This document shows, piece by piece, positions 1 through 5,006 of a DNA stretch of 5,006 bases. The DNA lies in assembly GCA_035551355.1 (NCBI GenBank), contig DASZNF010000090.1, positions 1 through 5,006 on the forward strand, read 5' to 3'. The DNA comes from DATATV01 sp035551355 (GTDB lineage Bacteria; Actinomycetota; Actinomycetes; Mycobacteriales; Pseudonocardiaceae). Within the stretch, counting starts at the first letter, position 1. Each line of letters begins with the position of its first letter. The notes beneath the pieces were generated by a model, which was given only the letters and a program-made list of their open reading frames with translations, was not told the origin of the DNA and ran no database searches. A program made the position numbers and the translations under genes.

Positions 1-30
1 CCGGGATGGGATGTGATGGGATACGGCGAT

Positions 31-70
31 CCGGGTCCCGAAGTTCTCAGCCGGGTCCCGAAGTTCTCAG
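31..70. repeat. Perfect 20-base tandem duplication (two copies)
   Basis: Positions 31-50 and 51-70 are identical (each begins CCGGGTCCCG and ends TTCTCAG). The second copy contains the TGA stop of the GH15 gene (67-69 on the minus strand) and the first base of its last sense codon. The protein sequence is therefore unchanged, but the 3' flank is duplicated. Replication slippage is the simplest origin. Confidence 0.9.
32..60 (-). terminator. Possible hairpin terminator after the GH15 gene
   Basis: Each copy of the 20-base duplication carries the near-palindrome CGGGTCCCG, so the two copies (32-40 and 52-60) can pair as a 9-base stem with one central mismatch and an 11-base loop. It begins 6 bases after the GH15 stop. 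No U-tract follows, which is common for actinobacterial terminators but leaves the call weak. The sequence shows the pairing; termination is inferred. Confidence 0.4.
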
Positions 71-2304
71 CTGCCGTAGCGGGCGGTGACCACCGACGGG
101 GTGTCCAGGTCCTTGCCCGCGTCCATGTCCTGGGCGAGGCGGACGTACTGGCCCTCGGCCCAGTTCAGCGGCGCCGCGCTGCCGGTTGGTGTGCCGTAAG
201 GGAAGCAGGAGATGTCGGAGCGGTCCCAGATCTGCTCGGGCACGAAGTCGCCGCCGTTGGTGGCATCGGCCATCGACTGCAGGTACGTCGCGGCCGAGCG
301 GCCGTTGGCCACCTCGTATTCGCCGCGTTCGCCGGACAGCACCGGCCACAGCCGTCCGTAGCGGCTGGATCCGTTGGCGGGCCAGCCACTGCAATCGGCG
401 TTGCTTTCGCCGTAGCTGTCGTGCACGTACCGGTGGAAGTACACGTCCCCGTCGGGCATGGTGACCTGCATGCTGGAGTTGCCGTCGGTGCCGGTCACGC
501 CGGCGGCCAAGGAATTCGCCACGTCGGCGTCGTCGGGGGAGCGCACGCCCAGGCGCACCAGGTCCAGGAAACCCAGATCGACCACGTCGTGCTGGTAGTA
601 GCAACCCTCCTGGAAACACAGCTGATCCGTGTCGTTCGGGTTGCCGTCGGTGTCGATTCGTTCGTAGTAGTCGTGATTTCCCCAGTAGCCGCTGGTGGTG
701 TAGGTCCAGCCGGCCAGACTGTTGCGCCAGGAATCCGCGGTCGCTTCCCAACTCGCGGCGCTCGTGGTGTCGTCGTTGTCCCTCGCGATCGCGCCCGCGG
801 TCACCAAACCGGCGATCTCGGCGGCGATCGAGGACGGCGATTTGCCGTACTGCTCTTCCCACCGTTCCGTGGTGTCCGGGCCCGCGCTCTGGATGTGGTT
901 CGCGGTCACCCTGATCTTCGCGTACGTGCTCGCGTCGGTGAGGCCGGTCATCCAGGCCAGGGTGATCGCGAACGAATCCTGATCCAGTTGTTCACAACAG
1001 CCCAGTTGTTGCGCGCTCGCCCCGGCCACTCCGCTCACCGGGCTGTAGCGGGGGAACGATCCGGCCGGGTACGTGGTGCCGTCACCCGCGGTGGGGGTGG
1101 AGATGAATTGGTCGTTCCACATGAACTGGGCCATTCTGGTGGCCTGCGCGGTGTCCCCGGCCGCGATCAGACCGGTGGCCTGCTGGTACAGATCCCGGCC
1201 CCACACCCGGTGGTATCCATCGTTCAGCGAGTCGCCGTTGACGTCGTTTCCCCATGGTGTGGCCAGACTGGCCACACTCGCCCCGCGATACGTCTTGTCC
1301 TCGGCGGCGTGCAGCGCCATCACGGCCGTGTAGTAGGTCTGCAAACGCTTCGCGTCGCCGGACACGCTTTTCGGCGCGGCCTTCAATCCGCTGACGTAGG
1401 AATTCCAGCCGGATCGGTAACTGGACTCCAGCGCGGAAAAGCCGCTGGACAGCGAACCGTTGGCGGCGCCGAGGGCCGAACTGGCCGAGTTGCCGTAGCC
1501 CAGTGCCACGGTGAAGGTGGTGTCGGCGCCGACGTCGACCTGGCCGCACTGCACCGCGTTGCCCGGGCTGGTCAGCGAATCGTATTGGTTGCTCAGGTTT
1601 TTGTGCGCGGTCACGTCCACGTCGCAGTCGCTCGCCGTACCGGCGTAACCGTTGTCGTGCGCGGTGAAACCACCCGACACGGCCAGTGCCGAGTTCACCG
1701 TCAGCGGCGAGCCGAACAGCGTCTCGGTATCACTGGCCTGCAACGTCCCACTGCCGGAATCCCACCAGGCGTTGTCGTTCGCGCCGCCACCGGCCAGCGA
1801 CGGATTCGACAGCAGATAAAGCTGGTATTTCCCGCCGTCCAGGGACTGGAATCGGGTGTTGATCACCAGGGTGTTCCGGCTCGGATCGGTGATGTAGGTG
1901 TTGGTGATCCGGTATTTTCCGCTTTTCGCGGTATTGGTGATCGTGTATTCCAGTGATTTCGGATCGGGCCTGGCCACCACGTGCGTGGTGGCGTCCCGTT
2001 CCAGGTCGACGAAACTCGATCCGTCGGTGACCAGATACTGCATGTCCTGCATGTTCGGCACATCCGCGCGCGGGTAGAACACCTCCGAGGTGATCCCGTT
2101 GGCCACCGTGAACCAGACCGTGCTGGTCGTGGTCGCCGAGGTTCCCAGCGCGTCCTTGTCGCCGGTGGTCCAGGACGAGGCGTCCCCGCAGCAGCCACCT
2201 GCGGTGCCCGAGTCGGGCGCGGCCGCGCTCACCGGTCCGGCGCCGACCAACGCGACCAACGACGCGAACAACAGTGCCAGCCCGGATTTCCGCCCTGCGC
2301 GCAT
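67..2304 (-). CDS. Secreted GH15 glucoamylase/glucodextranase-type glycoside hydrolase
   Basis: This 745-residue protein is predicted to release glucose or short sugars from the non-reducing ends of alpha-glucans (starch, dextrin or dextran type) outside the cell. Residues 1-28 form a Sec signal peptide: a basic MRAGRKSG start, a hydrophobic stretch, and an AxA-type site near VSAAAP. Residues about 38-290 match the beta-rich N-terminal domain of bacterial glucoamylases and glucodextranase (SWTTGDKDALGTS, FYPRADVPNMQDMQYLVTDG). Residues about 310-725 are the (alpha/alpha)6 GH15 barrel. Within it I see VWGRDLY (367-373, substrate-binding Arg-Asp), ERWEEQYGKSPS (480-491, general acid E483), RLWPVLSGERGEYE (651-664) and PEQIWD (689-694, general base E690). 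The C-terminal helix PLNWAEGQYVRL follows. No starch-binding module is visible. The ATG start is supported by a GAGGGG site 8 bases upstream. Ten cysteines remain in the mature chain, including CC at 38-39 and 436-437. The family is secure; the exact substrate (alpha-1,4 or alpha-1,6 glucan) is not. Confidence 0.93.
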   Translation of the reverse strand: MRAGRKSGLALLFASLVALVGAGPVSAAAPDSGTAGGCCGDASSWTTGDKDALGTSATTTSTVWFTVANGITSEVFYPRADVPNMQDMQYLVTDGSSFVDLERDATTHVVARPDPKSLEYTITNTAKSGKYRITNTYITDPSRNTLVINTRFQSLDGGKYQLYLLSNPSLAGGGANDNAWWDSGSGTLQASDTETLFGSPLTVNSALAVSGGFTAHDNGYAGTASDCDVDVTAHKNLSNQYDSLTSPGNAVQCGQVDVGADTTFTVALGYGNSASSALGAANGSLSSGFSALESSYRSGWNSYVSGLKAAPKSVSGDAKRLQTYYTAVMALHAAEDKTYRGASVASLATPWGNDVNGDSLNDGYHRVWGRDLYQQATGLIAAGDTAQATRMAQFMWNDQFISTPTAGDGTTYPAGSFPRYSPVSGVAGASAQQLGCCEQLDQDSFAITLAWMTGLTDASTYAKIRVTANHIQSAGPDTTERWEEQYGKSPSSIAAEIAGLVTAGAIARDNDDTTSAASWEATADSWRNSLAGWTYTTSGYWGNHDYYERIDTDGNPNDTDQLCFQEGCYYQHDVVDLGFLDLVRLGVRSPDDADVANSLAAGVTGTDGNSSMQVTMPDGDVYFHRYVHDSYGESNADCSGWPANGSSRYGRLWPVLSGERGEYEVANGRSAATYLQSMADATNGGDFVPEQIWDRSDISCFPYGTPTGSAAPLNWAEGQYVRLAQDMDAGKDLDTPSVVTARYGS

Positions 2305-2312
2305 CGCCTGGT

Positions 2313-2318
2313 CCCCTC
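2313..2318 (-). promoter_or_regulatory. Ribosome binding site of the GH15 gene
   Basis: The minus strand reads GAGGGG with 8 bases before the ATG at 2304. This is a good Shine-Dalgarno match at normal spacing, and it supports the chosen start. Confidence 0.75.
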
Positions 2319-2368
2319 GTCGGTTGCGGCGTGTGACTCAACCTAACGGGGGAGTGACCAGGGTGCGG

Positions 2369-2405
2369 CCCGGATCAGCTGGTTGGTCCGGGTTAACCAT
2401 TAACC
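2369..2405 (-). promoter_or_regulatory. Two inverted repeats at the DUF3048/GH15 junction
   Basis: One repeat is GGTTAA-CCA-TTAACC (2391-2405), a perfect 6-base dyad that covers the TAA stop of the DUF3048 gene. The other is CCCGGA (2369-2374) with TCCGGG (2387-2392), a 6-base dyad with a 12-base loop. They lie 65-101 bases upstream of the GH15 start. They could be a weak terminator for the DUF3048 gene or an operator for the GH15 gene; there is no T-run and no known operator consensus that I recognise. Confidence 0.35.
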
Positions 2406-3331
2406 GGCACCAGCAGGATCCACACCGGCCCGGTGGCCAGCGGCAGGTCCTGCCCGGAGCCGGTGGTGAACTTCGTCGGCGAGCTGAGGTCCGAACGCGA
2501 CCAGGCGCCCGCGAACGACTGGCCGTCGCGCAGCACGGTCGCCGAGCCGGTGCCCACGGTCTGCGCGATCGGCGCGTGCGCCCCGGTCTCGTCCTCGGCG
2601 AACGGCTCGTAGGTTACCTGCACCTGCTGGATCACCACGGTGGCCGCGGTCAGCGGGCCCGACTCGGTGGAGGTGAACGGAGTTCCGTCCATGCTGATCG
2701 ACCAGTGCCCGTCCGACCAGGTGAACACGTACGACGCGGCCGAGTAGCCGACCTTCTTGGTCGTGGTGGGAGTTCCGCCGGACGGGGCGGCGCCGAAGTC
2801 GAGCACGCTGGTCAGCGCGGGGCCGGAGCCGGTGGGCAGTTTGCCCGGATTCACGTAGAGATTGTGCGGCGCGGCATGGGTGGACCGGCGCGCGTAGGCC
2901 GCGGGCACGGCCGACTGGGGCGCGTTGACCCAGGAGGCCGCGTTCAGTTTCGGCAGGATCTGCGGCGCGGCCCCGGAATAGGCGAACGCGGGTTTGCCGT
3001 ACTGTCCCAGCACCCCGATGTCGGTCTCCCGCGCACTGCGCACCGGGCCCACCAGGCTGGGCAACTGGCCGGTGAAGACCGCGATGATCCGGGTCAGCCC
3101 GCCCTCCACCGGCGCCACGTAGATGACCTGCGCGCTGCCAAGACCGGTCGCCGGGCGAGCGCCCGCGACATTGTCGATCTTCACCGCGAGCACGTTGCCG
3201 GACCCACCGCCCGAAGTGGCCGGACCGGTGGTGGCGCTGCTACTCGGGGACGTGGTGGTGCACCCGGTCGACGTTGCCGTCAGGACCGCGAGCGCAATCG
3301 CGAAGCGCCGGACATTCCGCCACGAGGACAT
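2393..3331 (-). CDS. DUF3048 (YerB-like) domain putative lipoprotein
   Basis: This 312-residue protein belongs to the DUF3048 family, named after the uncharacterised Bacillus lipoprotein YerB; its biochemical role is not established. Residues 1-23 form a signal peptide (MSSWRNVRRF, then a hydrophobic core) ending in STGC, so C24 is the likely lipidated cysteine. The -3 residue is Ser rather than the usual Leu/Val, so the lipobox is imperfect. A Ser/Thr/Gly-rich linker (25-46) leads into the N-terminal DUF3048 block: VKIDN, ARPATGLGSAQVIYVAPVEGG, and LVGPVRSARETD (about 50-104). The C-terminal domain ends with the typical WSRSDLSSPTKF...GPVWILLVP. The protein is complete and probably sits on the outer face of the membrane. 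The in-frame reading continues upstream to 3439, but ATG at 3331 is chosen because it gives a normal signal peptide and follows GGGGG/GGAGG purine runs. A GTG three codons upstream (3338-3340) is a possible alternative. The GH15 gene follows on the same strand after 88 bases. Confidence 0.9.
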   Translation of the reverse strand: MSSWRNVRRFAIALAVLTATSTGCTTTSPSSSATTGPATSGGGSGNVLAVKIDNVAGARPATGLGSAQVIYVAPVEGGLTRIIAVFTGQLPSLVGPVRSARETDIGVLGQYGKPAFAYSGAAPQILPKLNAASWVNAPQSAVPAAYARRSTHAAPHNLYVNPGKLPTGSGPALTSVLDFGAAPSGGTPTTTKKVGYSAASYVFTWSDGHWSISMDGTPFTSTESGPLTAATVVIQQVQVTYEPFAEDETGAHAPIAQTVGTGSATVLRDGQSFAGAWSRSDLSSPTKFTTGSGQDLPLATGPVWILLVPVNG

Positions 3332-3333
3332 GG

Positions 3334-3344
3334 CCTCCACCCCC
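3334..3344 (-). promoter_or_regulatory. Ribosome binding site region of the DUF3048 gene
   Basis: On the minus strand the bases before ATG 3331 read GGGGG, T, GGAGG, CC. The GGAGG is only 2 bases from the ATG, which is too close for usual use, while GGGGG has an 8-base spacing. This makes the ATG usable but leaves the GTG at 3338-3340 less well supported, since no clear purine run sits at the right distance from it. Confidence 0.5.
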
Positions 3345-3363
3345 GATTTTTCCCGTTCCGCCA

Positions 3364-3369
3364 ACGGTA
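3364..3369 (-). promoter_or_regulatory. Possible -10 box for the DUF3048 gene
   Basis: The minus strand has TACCGT (TANNNT type) 32 bases upstream of the ATG, which would give a leader of about 25 bases. No convincing -35 box is found at 16-18 bases, so this is a weak candidate only. Confidence 0.2.
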
Positions 3370-3472
3370 CTGCGCGGGGACAGGGGGCGCCTCTCAACCG
3401 GTCTGACCGCCAGCACGAGGACAGCGCCCCGCCGGTCATCCGCCCGAGGTCGGCGCCGTATCCCGCATGGCG

Positions 3473-3502
3473 GTGACTGTAACGCTCTTATTTCGGTACA
3501 AA
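3473..3502 (+). promoter_or_regulatory. Possible promoter of the LolA/RseB-like and ABC genes
   Basis: GTGACT (3473-3478) and TACAAA (3497-3502) stand 18 bases apart and resemble a sigma-70-type -35/-10 pair, although the -10 lacks its final T. The stretch 3478-3510 is clearly more AT-rich than its surroundings. Transcription would begin near 3509, some 35 bases before the GTG start. This would also explain why the open frame from 3467 is not coding. Inferred from sequence resemblance only. Confidence 0.35.
3478..3500. promoter_or_regulatory. Imperfect dyad, possible operator in divergent promoter region
   Basis: TGTAACG (3478-3484) and CGGTACA (3494-3500) form an inverted repeat with 6 of 7 positions matching and a 9-base AT-rich spacer. 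It lies between, and partly over, the putative -35 and -10 boxes of the plus-strand operon, a typical place for a repressor site. No regulator gene is present in the window to pair with it. Confidence 0.25.
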
Positions 3503-3544
3503 GGAAAGGGCACGGGGACACCCCAACCGGCGGTCGGTGATGGC

Positions 3545-4672
3545 GTGACAGTGGTGCGTGGCATGGCAGCGCGGCGGTGGGCCCTGGTGGCGGCCCTCGC
3601 GGCGCTGGCCTGTGTGCTGCCCACGGTGGTGGCCAGCCTCCCAACGGGCAGCGCCGAACCGGGCGCGGACCGGTTGCGCCAGCTGGTTCTCGACTCGGCA
3701 GATCAGCCCTATGTGGGTTACGCGCGTGCCCAGGCCGAACTGGGTCTGCCCGACCTGCCCGATCTGGGCAACCTGTCCGGCCTGCTCAGCGGCACCACCG
3801 ACATCCGCGTCTGGTACCGCTCGGATCAGCACAAACGAGTGGACGTGATCGACACCGTGGGGGAACGGGACGTCTACACCACTCCCACCGGTGAATACAC
3901 CTGGGACTACGGCATCGACCTGCTGACCCGGATCGTGGGCAGCGAACCGGTCCGGCTGCCCGAGGCGGGTGACCTGGTGCCGCCCGACCTGGCCCGCCGG
4001 GTGCTGCGGCTGGATCCGGCCGACCCGGTGGCCAGCCTGCCGACCCGGCGGATCGCCGGGATCGACGCGGCCGGACTGCGGCTGCGTCCCACCGATCCGG
4101 CCACCACCGTGGGCCAGGTGGACATGTGGGTGGACCCGGCCAACGGGCTGCCGCTGCGCGTGGAGATCACCCCGCGCGGCGCCGCCCAACCCATCCTGAC
4201 CAGCCAGTTCCTGGACCTGAGCCAGGCCGCGCCGGACAGCTCGACGCTGACCCCGCCGGTGTCCGGGGCGGGCGGGGTGAGCACCGCGACCGCGCCCGAC
4301 GTGCTCGGCGCGCTGAACACCCTGGGCCGGTTCCCGTTGCCCCGGCTGCTGGCCGGGTATCCGTTGCAGCCGCAGCTGGCCGGGCTGCCCGGCGTCGGCC
4401 GGTACGGCGCGGGACTGGCCACGTTCGTGGTGCTGCCGCTGCCGGGCAACGTGGGGTCCTCGGCGATCCGCACCGCGCTGACCGCCGGGGCAACCCAGCT
4501 GACCATGCAGAGAGGGCGTGCCGTGCTGATCGGAATCCCGATGCTGTCCGTGCTGCTGGAACAGGCCGGCTTCGGCCGCCGCACCTACCTGGTGGCCGGG
4601 CTGGTGACCCCGGCCGTGCTGCGGCAGGCCGCGACCCAGTTGGCCACGCTGCGCGGGCGGCCGGTGCGATGA
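3545..4672 (+). CDS. Exported LolA/RseB-like protein, ABC transporter-linked
   Basis: This protein of about 375 residues resembles the LolA/MucB-RseB fold proteins of actinobacteria, annotated variously as sigma-E regulatory RseB-domain or lipoprotein-carrier-like. It should lie outside the membrane: MAARRW is followed by a hydrophobic segment (about residues 13-32) and then SLPTGSAEPGAD, which could be a signal peptide or an N-terminal anchor. The N-terminal domain (about 41-230) has repeated beta features: YVGYARAQAELG, DIRVWYRSDQHKRVDVI, RDVYTTPTGEYTWDY, VRLPEAGDLVPPDLARR, and MWVDPANGLPLRVEI. The last is typical of the LolA/RseB fold. A Pro/Ser/Thr-rich linker (about 230-255) joins a second domain (about 258-375) containing GLATFVVLPLPG and YLVAGLVTP. 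The start is uncertain. The frame is open from ATG 3467, but that extension is AT-richer, holds a rare TTA codon and would bury the signal peptide. GTG 3545, GTG 3551, GTG 3554 and ATG 3563 are all possible. Its stop overlaps the next gene's start. Ligand unknown. Confidence 0.75.
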   Translation: MTVVRGMAARRWALVAALAALACVLPTVVASLPTGSAEPGADRLRQLVLDSADQPYVGYARAQAELGLPDLPDLGNLSGLLSGTTDIRVWYRSDQHKRVDVIDTVGERDVYTTPTGEYTWDYGIDLLTRIVGSEPVRLPEAGDLVPPDLARRVLRLDPADPVASLPTRRIAGIDAAGLRLRPTDPATTVGQVDMWVDPANGLPLRVEITPRGAAQPILTSQFLDLSQAAPDSSTLTPPVSGAGGVSTATAPDVLGALNTLGRFPLPRLLAGYPLQPQLAGLPGVGRYGAGLATFVVLPLPGNVGSSAIRTALTAGATQLTMQRGRAVLIGIPMLSVLLEQAGFGRRTYLVAGLVTPAVLRQAATQLATLRGRPVR

Positions 4673-5006
4673 CCGAGCTGATCACCACCCACGGCCTGAC
4701 CAAGCGGTTCGGCTCGACCGTCGCGGTGGACGGGATGGACCTGGTGGTGCACGAGGGCGACCGGTACGGCCTGCTCGGCCCGAACGGCAGCGGCAAGTCC
4801 ACTCTCGTGCGGATGCTGCTCGGCCTCGTATACGCGACGAGCGGCGAAATCTCCGTGCTCGGACACCGTATTCCGAAGGAAGCGGGTCGCGTCCTGCCCG
4901 AGATCGGTGCGCTCATCGAAGAGCCGGCGGCCTACCCGCAGCTGTCCGGGCGGGCCAACCTGCGGCTGCTCGACGCGGCGGGACCGCGCGGAGAGCGGCG
5001 CACCCG
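4669..5006 (+). CDS. ABC transporter ATP-binding protein (partial, 3' end outside window)
   Basis: The first 112 residues of an ABC ATPase are present; the rest lies beyond the right edge. The visible part shows the A-loop region (LTKRFGSTVAVDGMDL), the Walker A motif GPNGSGKST at 37-45, and the Q-loop region IGALIEEPAAYPQLSGRANL at 79-98. In that loop a Glu stands where many ABC proteins have Gln, as in the BcrA/DrrA-like drug and bacitracin-type exporters. The signature motif, Walker B and H-loop are not in the window. The ATG at 4669 overlaps the TGA of the upstream LolA/RseB-like gene in ATGA, which indicates translational coupling and a shared operon. The protein would work on the cytoplasmic face, powering a membrane permease that is probably encoded just downstream. 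The family call is firm; the substrate cannot be told from this fragment. Confidence 0.95.
   Translation, partial: MTELITTHGLTKRFGSTVAVDGMDLVVHEGDRYGLLGPNGSGKSTLVRMLLGLVYATSGEISVLGHRIPKEAGRVLPEIGALIEEPAAYPQLSGRANLRLLDAAGPRGERRT

Larger units (their letters stand above)
3332..3544. other. Divergent intergenic region
   Basis: About 210 bases separate the divergently transcribed DUF3048 and LolA/RseB-like genes. The region should hold both promoters. Its left part is GC-rich, with C- and G-runs, and its right part contains the AT-rich patch described separately. Open frames cross it on both strands, but they lack good start signals and read as extensions of the flanking genes. No RNA gene or riboswitch-like structure was recognised. 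Confidence 0.75.

Noticed and set aside
3..35. Four GGG runs at the left edge, possible G-quadruplex
   Set aside because: The loops (2, 7 and 12 bases) are uneven and long, and such runs are frequent by chance in GC-rich DNA.
13..1956. Long plus-strand open frame of 647 codons
   Set aside because: It lies antisense to the GH15 gene, whose catalytic motifs are clear. The translation is low-complexity (Val, Gly, Arg, His-rich), matches no family, and is the usual open shadow frame of GC-rich coding DNA.
2090..3406. Plus-strand open frame of 438 codons
   Set aside because: It is antisense to the whole DUF3048 gene and the GH15 start, is rich in Arg and Gly without domain character, and crosses the intergenic gap; the DUF3048 motifs on the other strand are convincing.
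3467..3544. Upstream extension of the RseB-like protein from ATG 3467
   Set aside because: The extension contains a TTA codon and an AT-rich promoter-like patch, and would place some 30 residues before the signal sequence; a start at 3545-3563 fits better.
4167..4916. Minus-strand open frame of 249 codons
   Set aside because: It is antisense to both the RseB-like gene and the Walker A region of the ABC gene, and has an Arg/Pro/Ser-rich composition typical of a shadow frame.

Overview
The window is high-GC actinobacterial chromosome: strong G/C bias in third codon positions, GTG start candidates, long antisense shadow frames, and protein families typical of actinomycetes. The sequence does not fix the genus.

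There are four protein genes. Two lie in tandem on the minus strand. The first to be transcribed encodes a DUF3048 (YerB-like) putative lipoprotein (3331 down to 2393). After an 88-base gap comes a secreted family GH15 glucoamylase/glucodextranase-type alpha-glucosidase (2304 down to 67). A divergent intergenic region of about 210 bases separates these from two plus-strand genes. These are an exported LolA/RseB-like protein (about 3545 to 4672) and an ABC-transporter ATPase that overlaps it by four bases (ATGA) and runs off the right edge. No RNA gene, CRISPR array, insertion sequence or phage gene was seen.

Functionally there are two units. The minus-strand pair faces the cell exterior: an envelope-anchored DUF3048 protein of unknown biochemical role, and an extracellular exo-acting alpha-glucosidase whose catalytic acid and base are both recognisable. 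The plus-strand pair looks like the start of an envelope or export cassette, in which a periplasm-like LolA/RseB-fold protein is translationally coupled to an ABC ATPase. The permease is expected just beyond the window.

The most noticeable unexplained details are small. A perfect 20-base tandem duplication covers the stop codon of the GH15 gene and creates a hairpin. Short inverted repeats lie at the DUF3048/GH15 junction and in the divergent promoter region. The GH15 enzyme has ten cysteines, including two vicinal pairs, and an altered segment where relatives carry a conserved sugar-binding motif. I see no convincing evidence for a wholly new biological system here.
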